Source of the DNA: Methylobacillus sp. | GTDB taxonomy: Bacteria > Pseudomonadota > Gammaproteobacteria > Burkholderiales > Burkholderiaceae_C | Direction of reading: 5' to 3' | Assembly (NCBI GenBank): GCA_018607835.1 | Contig: JABBAS010000031.1 | Location: 53,534-117,533, forward strand | Length of the DNA: 64,000 nucleotides | Shown: positions 53,806 through 64,000 of the stretch, in pieces | Position numbering within the stretch: the stretch's first letter is position 1 | Layout of the letters: each line of letters begins with the position of its first letter | Made by a program: the position numbers and the translations under genes | Notes under the pieces: generated by a model | Seen by the model: only the letters and a program-made list of their open reading frames with translations | The model's database searches: none | What the model was told of the DNA's origin: nothing

Positions 53806-55125
53806 ATGTCAGGTGTCTTGAACATCCCCGTTCTGAATACGTCGCAGACAGATTTCGAAGCGCAATTTCACGCGCGCTTGCATTGGTCTGGTGACACAGA
53901 CGATGCGATTGAAGCGCGTGTAGCGGACATCATTGCGGCTGTGCGGGCAGATGGTGACGCGGCCGTATTGGCGTTCACACATCAATTTGATAGCCTGCAG
54001 GCGCCAACGATGCGTGACTTGGAGATTACGCAAGGGGAGATGCGTGCGGCCTACGAGGGGTTGCCCATCGACCAACGAGAGGCCCTGACTGACGCGGCGG
54101 GGCGGATTCGCAGCTACCACGAGGCACAAAAGGCGGCTAACGGACAGTCGTGGCAATACCTTGATGCGGAAGGTAACTTATTGGGTCAGAAGGTGACACC
54201 GCTAGACCGTGTCGGTATTTACGTCCCGGGCGGGAAGGCTGCGTATCCGTCCAGCTTGCTCATGAACGCCATCCCCGCGCATGTGGCTGGTGTCGACGAG
54301 ATCGTGATGGTCGTCCCGACGCCGTGGGGTGAAAAAAATGCCTTGGTACTCGCCGCCGCCTACGTGGCAGGGGTGACCAAGGCTTACACCATTGGTGGTG
54401 CGCAGGCCGTTGCCGCCTTGGCCTATGGCACAGAGACAATTCCAAAGGTTGACAAAATCACTGGCCCCGGAAACGCCTATGTGGCCAGCGCGAAGCGCCG
54501 TGTGTTTGGCCAAGTCGGTATCGACATGATCGCCGGGCCAAGCGAAATCTTGGTCCTCGCTGATGGGTCGACGCCGGCCGATTGGGTGGCCATGGACTTG
54601 TTCAGTCAGGCCGAACACGATGAGCTGGCACAAAGCATTTTGCTGACGCCTGACGCTGACTACGCGCAAGCGGTGCTTGCGGCCATGACCCGCCTGTTGC
54701 CCTCCATGCCAAGGGCGGCCATCATTGAGCGCTCATTAAATGACCGAGGTCTGGTGGTGATTACGCGCGATATGGCGCAAGCCTGCGACATTAGCAACCG
54801 GATTGCCCCTGAGCACCTAGAGGTTTCCAGCGCGCAACCGCACGACTGGGAACCCCTTTTGAAGCACGCGGGTGCGCTGTTTTTAGGCGCCTACACCAGC
54901 GAGTCACTCGGCGACTACTGTGCGGGTCCCAACCACGTCTTACCCACCTCTGGCACCGCGCGATTTAGTTCACCACTGGGCGTATATGACTTCCAAAAGC
55001 GCAGTAGTCTGATTGAGGTGAGTGTGGAGGGCGCGCAGGTGTTGGGTCGGATTGCGCAGACGTTGGCCATGGGCGAAGGCTTGCAGGCCCATGCGCAATC
55101 TGCTGCGATGCGCTTAAAAAAATGA
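53806..55125 (+). CDS. hisD: Histidinol dehydrogenase
   Basis: [55 protein letters not shown]. Confidence 0.97.
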   Translation: MSGVLNIPVLNTSQTDFEAQFHARLHWSGDTDDAIEARVADIIAAVRADGDAAVLAFTHQFDSLQAPTMRDLEITQGEMRAAYEGLPIDQREALTDAAGRIRSYHEAQKAANGQSWQYLDAEGNLLGQKVTPLDRVGIYVPGGKAAYPSSLLMNAIPAHVAGVDEIVMVVPTPWGEKNALVLAAAYVAGVTKAYTIGGAQAVAALAYGTETIPKVDKITGPGNAYVASAKRRVFGQVGIDMIAGPSEILVLADGSTPADWVAMDLFSQAEHDELAQSILLTPDADYAQAVLAAMTRLLPSMPRAAIIERSLNDRGLVVITRDMAQACDISNRIAPEHLEVSSAQPHDWEPLLKHAGALFLGAYTSESLGDYCAGPNHVLPTSGTARFSSPLGVYDFQKRSSLIEVSVEGAQVLGRIAQTLAMGEGLQAHAQSAAMRLKK

Positions 55126-55169
55126 TGGCAGAGTCTGCACCTCATTGCCCTTTCTCTGTTTAACCGCTT

Positions 55170-56345
55170 ATGTCCGCCAATAACCAAACTTATAACCACA
55201 GCCAAGCGCTCTCAAAGGCATCCGCCGAGGCACCTACGGCAACGCGTGCCGACGGCAATCGGGCGACCTTGGCGTCGGCCATGCGCGTCTTGCGCCCTGA
55301 TTTAGCGGCTATGCACGCCTATGTGGTCCAAGATGCAGCGGGCATGGTCAAGCTAGATGCCATGGAGAACCCGTACCGGCTCTCAGACACCTTGCAGGCA
55401 GCGCTCGGCGCGCGGTTGGCCAACGTCGCGGTGAACCGCTACCCTGGTCAGCGCGTGGATGCGTTGAAGCAGGCGTTGACACAGTACGTGGATCTCCCAT
55501 CTGACATGGGTCTTGTGTTGGGCAATGGGTCTGACGAGCTTATTTCGCTGCTGGCATTGGCCTGTGACCGCCCGCATGCGACCGTGTTAGCCCCAGAGCC
55601 CGGCTTCGTGATGTACGCCGTCAGCGCCAACTTGCAAGGTTTGACCTATGTGGGTGTGCCCTTGCTGCCCGATTTTTCCTTGGATGTGGATGCGATGTTG
55701 GCGGCGATAGACCAGCATCAGCCCGCCATCATCTACCTTGCCAACCCCAATAACCCAACGGCAAATGCTTGGGATGTGGATGCGATGCGTCAGATCATCG
55801 CCGCGGCACCCGGATTGGTGGTCGTCGACGAGGCCTATCAGCCCTTTGCGGACACCACTTGGTTGGATGAAATACGACGAGATGCTGCCGCTAACCAGCA
55901 TGTTTTGTTGATGCGAACGCTCTCTAAATTTGGTTTGGCAGGCGTTCGGGTGGGCTATATGGTCGGGGCCGCCGCTTTAATTTCTCAAATCGATAAATTG
56001 CGGCCGCCCTACAACATCAGTGTGCTGAATGCCGAGTGCGCTCTGTTTGCGCTGGAGCACGCAGATGTCTTTGCCGGGCAAGCGTCGGCTATTCGCGCTG
56101 ATCGAACGCAGCTACAGGCTAGCTTGGCGGCTTTTCCCCGTTGTGAGGTGTATCCGAGTCAGGCCAACATGATCTTGATGCGTGTACCAGACGCAACAAA
56201 GACCTTTCAGGCGCTCAAGGCGGCGGGGGTCTTGGTGAAGAATGTTTCTACAATGCACGTATTACTGCGTAACTGCTTGCGCATCACGGTCGGTACGCCC
56301 GACGAAAACGCCCAACTGCTGACTGCTTTGAAAGCTGCCTTATGA
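55170..56345 (+). CDS. hisC: Histidinol-phosphate aminotransferase
   Basis: [51 protein letters not shown]. Confidence 0.96.
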   Translation: MSANNQTYNHSQALSKASAEAPTATRADGNRATLASAMRVLRPDLAAMHAYVVQDAAGMVKLDAMENPYRLSDTLQAALGARLANVAVNRYPGQRVDALKQALTQYVDLPSDMGLVLGNGSDELISLLALACDRPHATVLAPEPGFVMYAVSANLQGLTYVGVPLLPDFSLDVDAMLAAIDQHQPAIIYLANPNNPTANAWDVDAMRQIIAAAPGLVVVDEAYQPFADTTWLDEIRRDAAANQHVLLMRTLSKFGLAGVRVGYMVGAAALISQIDKLRPPYNISVLNAECALFALEHADVFAGQASAIRADRTQLQASLAAFPRCEVYPSQANMILMRVPDATKTFQALKAAGVLVKNVSTMHVLLRNCLRITVGTPDENAQLLTALKAAL

Positions 56346-56953
56346 ACGCCCCGGTCATAGAGACACCCCGCAAGGGCGATGTCACCCGCAACACCGCTGA
56401 GACGCAAATCCGCGTTCAAGTGAATTTAGATGGCACGGGACAGGCACATTTGCAGACGGGCATTGGATTTTTTGACCACATGCTGGATCAAATCGCTCGC
56501 CATGGCTTGATTGACTTGGATATTCAAGCGGTTGGCGATTTGCACATTGACGGCCACCACACGGTGGAGGACGTCGGCATCACCTTAGGTCAAGCGGTGG
56601 CGCAAGCCATTGGCGAAAAGCGGGGCATCATGCGCTATGGCCATGCCTATGTGCCGCTGGATGAGGCCTTGTCGCGCGTGGTCATTGACTTCTCGGGTCG
56701 CCCTGGCTTGCATATGGACGTGCCGTTTAAAAGTGGCATGGTCGGCGCGTTTGACACCCAGTTGGCATTTGAGTTTTTCCAAGGTTTCGTCAACCACGCC
56801 GGTGTGACACTGCACATTGACAACCTCAAAGGTGAGAATGCGCACCACCAAGCGGAAACGGTGTTTAAGGCCTTTGCGCGTGCGATGCGGTCCGCCCTGA
56901 CGCGTGACCCACGTGCGCCGACGGCGGTGCCTTCCACCAAGGGTAGCCTGTAA
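56342..56953 (+). CDS. hisB: Imidazoleglycerol-phosphate dehydratase
   Basis: [47 protein letters not shown]. Confidence 0.97.
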   Translation: MNAPVIETPRKGDVTRNTAETQIRVQVNLDGTGQAHLQTGIGFFDHMLDQIARHGLIDLDIQAVGDLHIDGHHTVEDVGITLGQAVAQAIGEKRGIMRYGHAYVPLDEALSRVVIDFSGRPGLHMDVPFKSGMVGAFDTQLAFEFFQGFVNHAGVTLHIDNLKGENAHHQAETVFKAFARAMRSALTRDPRAPTAVPSTKGSL

Positions 56954-57012
56954 TTATCTGGCAAGCGCGGCCTCTACCTAGACGTGGCCTCCTTTAAATG
57001 CGAGTCTGAACG

Positions 57013-57687
57013 GTGTCGTCTTCTTCAAAATCCGCCCCCTTTGTGGCCATCGTCGACTACGGCATGGGCAACCTGCGTTCGGTGTACAACGCGCTCTCTT
57101 TTGTGGCGCAGGGTAGTGGGCTGGACGTCAAAATAACCAATAAACCCGCTGATGTCGCCAACGCCGACCGTATTTTGTTACCCGGGCAAGGCGCTATGGG
57201 CGACTGTGTCGCCGAGCTCAACCGGTCGGGTATGCGCGACGTCGTTCTGCGCGCTGCAGAGAGTAAGCCGCTGTTCGGCATCTGTGTGGGGATGCAAATG
57301 TTGTTGTCACACAGCGAGGAAAATGACACCCAAGGATTGAACTTGATTCCCGGCAGCGTCAGAAAATTTCAATTACAAGATGCGTTACAGGCGGATGGTA
57401 GCCGGTTCAAAGTACCTCAAATGGGTTGGAATACGGTCCATTACTCGGCTGATGGCGTGGTTCACCCGTTATTTAACGGCGTGGCAGATGGCTCACATTT
57501 TTACTTTGTGCACAGCTTTTTTGCAGCAACGCAGACCCCTGCGCACTGCGCAGGACAGACCCATTATGGGGATTGGTTTTGCGCCGCGATTGCGCGTGAC
57601 AACCTGTTTGCGACCCAGTTCCATCCGGAGAAGAGTGCCGATCAAGGTTTGACACTCTACAAAAACTTTTTAAACTGGAACCCGTGA
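57013..57687 (+). CDS. hisH: Imidazole glycerol phosphate synthase subunit HisH
   Basis: [49 protein letters not shown]. Confidence 0.97.
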   Translation: MSSSSKSAPFVAIVDYGMGNLRSVYNALSFVAQGSGLDVKITNKPADVANADRILLPGQGAMGDCVAELNRSGMRDVVLRAAESKPLFGICVGMQMLLSHSEENDTQGLNLIPGSVRKFQLQDALQADGSRFKVPQMGWNTVHYSADGVVHPLFNGVADGSHFYFVHSFFAATQTPAHCAGQTHYGDWFCAAIARDNLFATQFHPEKSADQGLTLYKNFLNWNP

Positions 57688-57745
57688 GGCCTTCGTGCCC
57701 ACCCGTTTTTGCCTCGCCCTTTCTCAACCTAACCAAAAAATAGCC

Positions 57746-58486
57746 ATGTTGCTGATTCCTGCTATCGATCTAAAAGATGGTCAATGTGTTCGCCTAAAAC
57801 AGGGTGATATGGACCAAACCACCGTGTTCGGAGAAGACCCTGCCGCAGTCGCACGCAGTTGGGTGGATAAGGGCGCGCGTCGCATTCATTTGGTGGATCT
57901 CAACGGAGCGTTCGCTGGGCAACCCAAAAATGAGTTGGCGATTAAGCGCATCTTGGCCGAAGTCGGTGATACGGTCGATGTGCAGTTGGGGGGCGGTATT
58001 CGCGATCTCGACACCATCGAGCGTTATTTGGATGCGGGTTTGGCTTATGTGATTATTGGCACAGCCGCCGTGAAAAATCCTGGCTTTTTGCAAGACGCCT
58101 GCTCGGCATTTGGCGGACACATTATTGTGGGCTTAGATGCCAAAGACGGTAAAGTGGCGACCGATGGTTGGAGTAAATTGACGGGGCATGAGGTCGTTGA
58201 CCTTGCGCTTAAGTACCAAGACTACGGCGTCGAAGGCATTATTTACACTGACATTGGCCGGGATGGCATGCTGTCAGGCATCAATATTGACGCCACGGTG
58301 AAACTCGCCCAAGCGCTAAAAATCCCGGTGATTGCGTCTGGCGGCCTGTCCAATATGGACGACATCCGCTCCCTGTGTGCCGTCGAGGAAGAGGGTGTTG
58401 AGGGTGTCATTTGTGGCCGCGCCATTTACTCAGGCGATTTGGATTTTGAAGCGGCACAAGCGCTTGCGGATGATCTGAATGGTTGA
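57746..58486 (+). CDS. hisA: HisA phosphoribosylformimino-AICAR ribotide isomerase
   Basis: [48 protein letters not shown]. Confidence 0.97.
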   Translation: MLLIPAIDLKDGQCVRLKQGDMDQTTVFGEDPAAVARSWVDKGARRIHLVDLNGAFAGQPKNELAIKRILAEVGDTVDVQLGGGIRDLDTIERYLDAGLAYVIIGTAAVKNPGFLQDACSAFGGHIIVGLDAKDGKVATDGWSKLTGHEVVDLALKYQDYGVEGIIYTDIGRDGMLSGINIDATVKLAQALKIPVIASGGLSNMDDIRSLCAVEEEGVEGVICGRAIYSGDLDFEAAQALADDLNG

Positions 58487-58516
58487 TGTTGTACCGCCGA
58501 TAAGTGGGGTGCGCTA

Positions 58517-59326
58517 ATGCTGGCAAAGCGGATCATTCCTTGTCTGGACGTAGCGGGTGGGCGCGTGGTGAAAGGCGTCAACTTCGTGGCCTTGCGAGAT
58601 GCGGGTGACCCTGTCGAAATTGCCGCACGCTATAACGCGCAGGGCGCGGATGAAATTACGTTTTTAGATATCACGGCAACCAGTGACGGGCGTGATCTCA
58701 CGCTGCATATGATTGAGTCGGTGGCCTCGCAGGTGTTTATCCCCTTGACGGTGGGGGGCGGCGTACGCACGGTCGAGGATGTGCGACGCCTGCTGAACGC
58801 TGGCGCGGATAAAACGAGCTTCAACTCCGCTGCCATTGCGAATCCCGATGTCATCAATGATGCCTCGGCCAAATATGGGTCGCAGTGTATCGTGGTGGCC
58901 ATCGATGCCAAACGGCGCGGCGGCGATGAACTCGCGTTGCGCGGACCGGGTTGGGATGTTTATAGCCACGGCGGACGTCAAAACACCGGTCTAGACGCGG
59001 TCGAATGGGCTAAAAAAATGGTGTCTGCGGGGGCGGGTGAGATCTTGCTGACGAGTATGGACAGGGATGGGACCAAGTCTGGGTTTGATTTGAAGCTGAC
59101 CCGTGAGATCAGTGACTCGGTGCACGTCCCAGTGATCGCTTCTGGCGGCGTTGGTCAGTTAGAACACTTGGTTGAAGGTATCAGTGAGGGACATGCCGAT
59201 GCGGTCTTGGCCGCAAGTATTTTCCACTTCGGACAGCACACCGTTGGTGAGGCGAAAGCCATGATGCACAGCCGTGGCATACCGGTGCGCTTGGATAAGC
59301 CAGCGGCTCAACAGGTGGCCTCATGA
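58517..59326 (+). CDS. hisF: Imidazole glycerol phosphate synthase subunit HisF
   Basis: [62 protein letters not shown]. Confidence 0.98.
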   Translation: MLAKRIIPCLDVAGGRVVKGVNFVALRDAGDPVEIAARYNAQGADEITFLDITATSDGRDLTLHMIESVASQVFIPLTVGGGVRTVEDVRRLLNAGADKTSFNSAAIANPDVINDASAKYGSQCIVVAIDAKRRGGDELALRGPGWDVYSHGGRQNTGLDAVEWAKKMVSAGAGEILLTSMDRDGTKSGFDLKLTREISDSVHVPVIASGGVGQLEHLVEGISEGHADAVLAASIFHFGQHTVGEAKAMMHSRGIPVRLDKPAAQQVAS

Positions 59327-59721
59327 GTTGGCTAGACAAGGTTAAGTGGGATGCCCAGGGGCTGGTTCCGGCGATTGCGCAGGAGCAGGGTAGCGGCGAT
59401 ATCCTGATGGTGGCCTGGATGAATCGAGAGGCGCTGACCTTAACGAATGCGTTGGGGCGGGCGGTTTATTACAGTCGGTCGCGCCAGAAACTTTGGCATA
59501 AAGGTGAAGAGTCGGGTCATGTGCAACAGCTGCATGCCATTCGTCTCGACTGCGATGGGGATGTGGTGCTTTTACAAGTGACGCAACTGGGGCATCACCC
59601 AGGCATCGCCTGTCATACGGGTCGCCATAGTTGCTTTTTTCGCGAATTAAAGACCGATGCATGGGTCGCTATTGATCCGGTTTTGAAAGATCCCGGTGAC
59701 ATTTACAAACAGGGTGAATGA
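59323..59721 (+). CDS. hisI: Phosphoribosyl-AMP cyclohydrolase
   Basis: [55 protein letters not shown]. Confidence 0.97.
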   Translation: MSWLDKVKWDAQGLVPAIAQEQGSGDILMVAWMNREALTLTNALGRAVYYSRSRQKLWHKGEESGHVQQLHAIRLDCDGDVVLLQVTQLGHHPGIACHTGRHSCFFRELKTDAWVAIDPVLKDPGDIYKQGE

Positions 59722-59722
59722 C

Positions 59723-60136
59723 ATGAGTAACACCGATACGCTGATGCGCTTAGCCGAGGTGATTGAGTCGCGCAAAGAAAAAAACGGGGGTGATCCCGAT
59801 GTGAGTTATGTGGCGCGATTGCTGGCAAAGGGGCCCGATAGCTTTTTAAAAAAGGTGGGAGAGGAAGCCACCGAGGTGGTGATGGCGGCCAAAGATGTAG
59901 ACCACGCGTCCGGCGATAGCGCCGCACTGCCGGCGCTACGCGCAGGCTTAGTGGGCGAGATGGCGGATTTGTGGTTCCACACCATGATTACCTTGGCGCA
60001 CTTTGACCTGACACCCAACGACGTCTTGGCTGAACTCGCACGCCGCGAAGGGCTTGGCGGTTTGGAGGAAAAAGCGTTGCGCAAGTCGGCTCAACGCGAC
60101 GTCGATGACGCAATCCCCGCGTCGACGCACAAGTAG
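59723..60136 (+). CDS. hisE: Phosphoribosyl-ATP pyrophosphatase
   Basis: [35 protein letters not shown]. Confidence 0.95.
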   Translation: MSNTDTLMRLAEVIESRKEKNGGDPDVSYVARLLAKGPDSFLKKVGEEATEVVMAAKDVDHASGDSAALPALRAGLVGEMADLWFHTMITLAHFDLTPNDVLAELARREGLGGLEEKALRKSAQRDVDDAIPASTHK

Positions 60137-60142
60137 TCGCGT

Positions 60143-60547
60143 TTGATGCATCCTCACGACAACCCCACTTTCGACGCGCAGCAGGCCGCCTTGGCGCGCC
60201 TACGTGGGCTCAATACAACCAGCGTGGTCAGTTATGTCCTGCACACCATCGTCGCCATTGGTGCCCTGATTCCAGGTGGTCAATGGGGGCCACTACTGTT
60301 GTTAGTGGCCTTGGTGATCGATATGTATAAGCGCAACGATGCCCAAGGGACGTGGTACGCCTCTCATTTTTCGTGGCGCTTGCGCTCGGTTTTTTGGGCG
60401 GGCTTTGCCTATCTCGTCACCTTGCCTTTGTGGCTGCTGTTTCTCTGGCCAGGGTGGCTCGCTTGGCTGCTGATTTCGATTTGGTTTTTAATTCGAATCG
60501 TTCGTGGTTTCATGGGGTTAAACGCCGGGCGAGATATGCCTGCTTGA
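60143..60547 (+). CDS. Small membrane protein, DUF4870-like
   Basis: Three to four hydrophobic segments, HTIVAIGALIPGGQWGPLLLLVALVIDMYKRNDAQGTWYASHFSWRLRSVFW; adjacent to hisE. Confidence 0.7.
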   Translation: MMHPHDNPTFDAQQAALARLRGLNTTSVVSYVLHTIVAIGALIPGGQWGPLLLLVALVIDMYKRNDAQGTWYASHFSWRLRSVFWAGFAYLVTLPLWLLFLWPGWLAWLLISIWFLIRIVRGFMGLNAGRDMPA

Positions 60548-60577
60548 GGCAATTTTTATAAAAGGAAGCGATAAGCC

Positions 60578-60952
60578 ATGTCTGCCGAGCTGAGAGATCA
60601 CGACGAAAACTGTTTGTTTTGTAAAATTGCAAGCGGTCACATACCCAGTAAAAAAGTCTACGAAGACGAAGACATCTTTGCGTTTCACGACATTGCCCCG
60701 TGGGCACCGGTGCATTTTTTGATCGTTCCTAAGAAGCATATTCCGTCTATGGCGCAACTGACTCCGGCCGATGCAGGCGTCATGGGGAAAATAATGACGC
60801 TGGCGCCGCAACTGGCGTTAGAACAAGGTTGCGCGCCCTACCCGAATGGGGGCTTCCGTGTGGTGGTGAATACGGGTGCGCACGGTCACCAAGAGGTACA
60901 CCACCTACACGTACACGTCATGGGTGGTCCCAGGCCTTGGAATAAGGGCTAA
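60578..60952 (+). CDS. HIT family protein (HinT-like)
   Basis: CLFCKIASGHIPSKKVYEDEDIFAFHDIAP, HQEVHHLHVHVMGG. Confidence 0.95.
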   Translation: MSAELRDHDENCLFCKIASGHIPSKKVYEDEDIFAFHDIAPWAPVHFLIVPKKHIPSMAQLTPADAGVMGKIMTLAPQLALEQGCAPYPNGGFRVVVNTGAHGHQEVHHLHVHVMGGPRPWNKG

Positions 60953-61078
60953 GGGCTGAGCAGATCTTTTTGTAGGTGAATTTTCACCGGCAAGCCGATA
61001 TCCGCTCTGGGCGACGTAGAATTTGACGGAATAACAGGCTGGCGCTAGGCTAGTGGACTAAAAGTTTAGGAGATTCTC

Positions 61079-61309
61079 ATGGGTGCTTTTTCAATTTGGC
61101 ATTGGCTTATCGTTCTGCTGATCGTTGTGATGGTCTTTGGCACGAAAAAGCTCAAAAACCTAGGCTCAGACTTGGGTGGGGCCGTTAAGGGTTTCAAAGA
61201 CGGCATGAAACAGGGCGAGTCGGACGAGACACCAGAGCAGGTTGCGCAGGCTACCGCAACGGAAAAGACGGCTGAAACCATAGACGTCGAAGCGAAGGCC
61301 AAATCCTAA
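61079..61309 (+). CDS. tatA: Sec-independent translocase subunit TatA
   Basis: [44 protein letters not shown]. Confidence 0.96.
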   Translation: MGAFSIWHWLIVLLIVVMVFGTKKLKNLGSDLGGAVKGFKDGMKQGESDETPEQVAQATATEKTAETIDVEAKAKS

Positions 61310-61389
61310 GTGTCTCCATGGGGCGAGTCCCCGGTGGGTAGGCTGGCGCCACTATCGGTTGCCAGAAGCCACGAGCGAACAGATGACAC

Positions 61390-61899
61390 ATGATTGATTT
61401 AGGTATTTCAAAACTGGCGATGATCGGCGTGGTTGCGCTCATCGTCATTGGGCCAGAAAAGCTCCCTCGCGTAGCGCGTACCGTTGGTACCCTGCTGGGT
61501 AAGGCCCAGCGTTATATTTCCGACGTCAAGTCAGAGGTCAGCCGTTCGATGGAGCTCGACGAGTTGCGCAAGGCTAAAGAGGGCTTTGAGGGGGCTGTCA
61601 AGGACGCAACCAAGGCGGTAGAGTCTTCCGGTAAGGACTTTGAAGAGTCTTGGTCCGAAGCGACTAAAGGCCTAGAGTCTTCGGACGGTGAGGCCTCCGG
61701 AGATATTGAAAAATTTGACTACGGCTATCCCGATCTCAGTGAAACCCCGTTTTACAAGACACCCAAGAAGCGGTGGCGGTCAAAACAGTCTGCTGTACCC
61801 AAGTGGTTTAAAGCCCGCAGCGGTGGCCGCTCACATATTCAGTCAGGCGCGGCGCGCGTGGCTCGTTTTCGCCCCCGTGTGAAACCAATTGCGGACTAA
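61390..61899 (+). CDS. tatB: Sec-independent translocase subunit TatB
   Basis: [47 protein letters not shown]. Confidence 0.95.
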   Translation: MIDLGISKLAMIGVVALIVIGPEKLPRVARTVGTLLGKAQRYISDVKSEVSRSMELDELRKAKEGFEGAVKDATKAVESSGKDFEESWSEATKGLESSDGEASGDIEKFDYGYPDLSETPFYKTPKKRWRSKQSAVPKWFKARSGGRSHIQSGAARVARFRPRVKPIAD

Positions 61900-61911
61900 A
61901 TACCCTTAAAA

Positions 61912-62691
61912 ATGAGTGATTCCACTTCCAAGCCAGACGAGTTGGCGGGTACAGAGCAGTCCTTTGTGCAGCACCTCTTGGAGCTGCGCAACCGCTTGGT
62001 GTATTCCTTTTTTGGCTTGCTTGTTTGCATGGGCGCCCTTGCGATCTGGCCGGGGCCTGCAACCCTGATTGACTGGATTGCGATACCCATACAGGCGCAC
62101 ATGCCGCCCAACACCAAGCTCATTGCAGTTGGCGTTTTTTCACCCTTCTTCATACCGCTAAAGGTACTGATGATGGCGTCGTTTTTACTGTGCCTGCCTT
62201 GGCTGATGTTTCAGGCGTGGTCGTTTGTGGCGCCAGGCTTGTATAGCAAGGAAAAGCGCTTCGCTGTGCCGTTAATCATTTTCGGTAGCTTGTTGGCCTA
62301 TCTGGGCATTGGGTTTGTTCAGTTCTTAGTGCTGGACAAAATGTTCGCGTTTATCCAAGCCTTTGCTCCGCCAAGCGTTGCAGCGACCCCCGATATTGCG
62401 TCCTATGTAGAGGCTATTTTGTCGCTCTACCTCGCGTTCGGCCTTGCCTTCCAAGTGCCGATTGTGGTGATGCTATTGGTACGTTTTGGGATGGTGAACG
62501 TGGAGCAGTTGTCGGCTTTCAGAGGCTATTTCGTGGTGCTCGCCTTTGTCATCGCTGCGTTGGTGACGCCACCCGATGTGATCTCACAACTGTCCTTGGC
62601 GATTCCCATGTGCCTGCTTTATCAGTGCGGCATTTGGGGCGCTAAATGGTTTGCCAAGCCGATCAAGTCTGAGGACACCGACGAGAGCTGA
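61912..62691 (+). CDS. tatC: Sec-independent translocase subunit TatC
   Basis: FVQHLLELRNRLVYSFFGLL, FKAPLKVLM-like FFIPLKVLMMASFLLCLPWLMFQAWSFVAPGLYSKEK. Confidence 0.96.
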   Translation: MSDSTSKPDELAGTEQSFVQHLLELRNRLVYSFFGLLVCMGALAIWPGPATLIDWIAIPIQAHMPPNTKLIAVGVFSPFFIPLKVLMMASFLLCLPWLMFQAWSFVAPGLYSKEKRFAVPLIIFGSLLAYLGIGFVQFLVLDKMFAFIQAFAPPSVAATPDIASYVEAILSLYLAFGLAFQVPIVVMLLVRFGMVNVEQLSAFRGYFVVLAFVIAALVTPPDVISQLSLAIPMCLLYQCGIWGAKWFAKPIKSEDTDES

Positions 62692-62698
62692 AAATGCG

Positions 62699-63868
62699 TT
62701 ATCGACTCCGCTGGTGTGGATGCGGTCGCTGTTGAGGCTTGATTGAGAGGGCGAGTTGTTGACCATTCCGCCAAATGGCGACGTCCGTCGTTGCGCCGGG
62801 CGCCAATGCCGATACGATGTTCAGCAAATCACGGACGCTCTGAATGTCTTGCTTGTCGATGCTGAGCATGACATCGCCCGGTCGTATGCCTGCACGCGAT
62901 GCGGGTCCACTTTGTAAAACGCCTGCGACCAACACACCTTTGTTTACGTTGAGGTCTAGGTTGCTAGCCATCTCTGGTGTCAATGCTTGCGGCTCGATTC
63001 CAATCCAGCCGCGCGTAACAGATCCTTTTTCTACGATGTCTTGCAACACGCTAGAAGCCACCGAGGCGGGAATGGCGAAACCAATTCCTAGGGAGCCACC
63101 CGACTGCGAATAAATAGCGGTATTGATGCCCACTAAATCCCCGTTAACGTCGACCAGCGCGCCCCCGGAGTTGCCGGGGTTAATGGCCGCGTCAGTTTGA
63201 ATGAAGTTCTCGTAGGTGTTGATCCCCAATTGCGTGCGACCCAGCGCGCTCACGATACCGCTGGTGACCGTTTGCCCTACGCCAAATGGGTTGCCAATAG
63301 CCAACACCGTGTCACCGACAAAAATCGCGTTCGAATCCCCCATGGTGATGGCGGGAACCTCGCCGATGGCGATTTGTAGCACGGCCAAGTCGGTGTCGGG
63401 GTCAACGCCTAACAGGCTGGCGGACGTTCGTCGTCCATCGGCCAGCGTGACCTGAATCGTGTCAGCGTTTTCAACCACATGGTGATTGGTCAAAATATAG
63501 CCGCGTGGACTCACAATCACGCCAGAGCCCATATTGGCGCGGCCGGGCGCTGTTGGGTTCTGCTCAGGGTCACCGAAGAAGAAACGAAACAAGGGGTCAT
63601 TGCTGCGCGGGTCTTGTTGGGCGTCACCGGCCTTGCTAGCCTGAATGCTGACCACGGCGGGCAGCGCGGCCTCTGCCGCAGCGCGCAGGCTACCTGCGGC
63701 GCTTGGCGCTTTTTGCGTGACCGGTGCGCGCGTGACCAGGGTGTGGGATGACCAAGCGAGGTGGTCCAGCCGCTGCAGCCACTGCGGCTTGAGTGTCAAG
63801 ACCACAAAATACGTAGCGAGCAAGACAGTTGCCGCCTGCGAGAATAAGAGCCAAAGACGTTTCATCAT
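62699..63868 (-). CDS. DegQ/DegS-type trypsin-like serine protease with PDZ domain
   Basis: GSGVIVSPRGYILTNHHVVENA, DTDLAVLQI, INPGNSGGALVDVNGDLVGINTAI, single N-terminal TM, PDZ region. Confidence 0.93.
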   Translation of the reverse strand: MMKRLWLLFSQAATVLLATYFVVLTLKPQWLQRLDHLAWSSHTLVTRAPVTQKAPSAAGSLRAAAEAALPAVVSIQASKAGDAQQDPRSNDPLFRFFFGDPEQNPTAPGRANMGSGVIVSPRGYILTNHHVVENADTIQVTLADGRRTSASLLGVDPDTDLAVLQIAIGEVPAITMGDSNAIFVGDTVLAIGNPFGVGQTVTSGIVSALGRTQLGINTYENFIQTDAAINPGNSGGALVDVNGDLVGINTAIYSQSGGSLGIGFAIPASVASSVLQDIVEKGSVTRGWIGIEPQALTPEMASNLDLNVNKGVLVAGVLQSGPASRAGIRPGDVMLSIDKQDIQSVRDLLNIVSALAPGATTDVAIWRNGQQLALSIKPQQRPHPHQRSR

Positions 63869-64000
63869 GCTATTGTGGCGCGGTACGGGTGGTTTCTGCA
63901 CGCCGCATGGTGATTGTCCGCATGCATTGAGCGCTGTTTGGTACATTCTCACAAAAGCCACCGAGCGCCTGCTGCGCCCACCTAACGCAAGTTGAAGTTG

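Overview
The window is a gene-dense, mostly syntenic betaproteobacterial (Burkholderiales-like) chromosome segment with almost no intergenic space. From left to right: ruvB (5' truncated), histidine phosphatase, ttcA, folB and a pteridine-reductase-like SDR, a MidA/NDUFAF7-type methyltransferase, DUF2905, cca, GST, an NDUFA9-like protein, an SLT lytic transglycosylase, 5-formyl-THF cyclo-ligase and an atypical MBL-fold protein. Next come an SOS mutagenesis cassette (LexA-box, imuA-imuB-dnaE2), metK, an LpxL-type acyltransferase, engB, cytochrome c, resB-ccsB, msrPQ, lysA-lptM, cyaY and PBP1A. A divergent pilM/N/O-P/Q-like cluster follows, then aroK-aroB-dgt, a RAYT-like protein that has lost its HUH motif, and gltBD. 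The right end holds the mla operon, an ABC exporter, bolA-murA-hisGDCBHAFIE, an HIT protein, tatABC and a DegQ-like protease. I found no prophage, CRISPR array, intact insertion sequence, rRNA or tRNA. The best candidates for a second look are: (1) the re-organised type IV pilus/DNA-uptake cluster, with an apparent PilO-PilP fusion, a short divergent PilM and a secretin carrying its own lipobox; (2) the dgt-coupled RAYT-like protein with NHxH replaced by DEVQ, plus flanking CTGACCC(C/T)AATT repeats; (3) a metK leader that can sequester the Shine-Dalgarno; (4) the LexA-controlled mutasome with coding tandem repeats; (5) inverted repeats upstream of msrPQ and cyaY. All functional claims are by eye; no database search was run.
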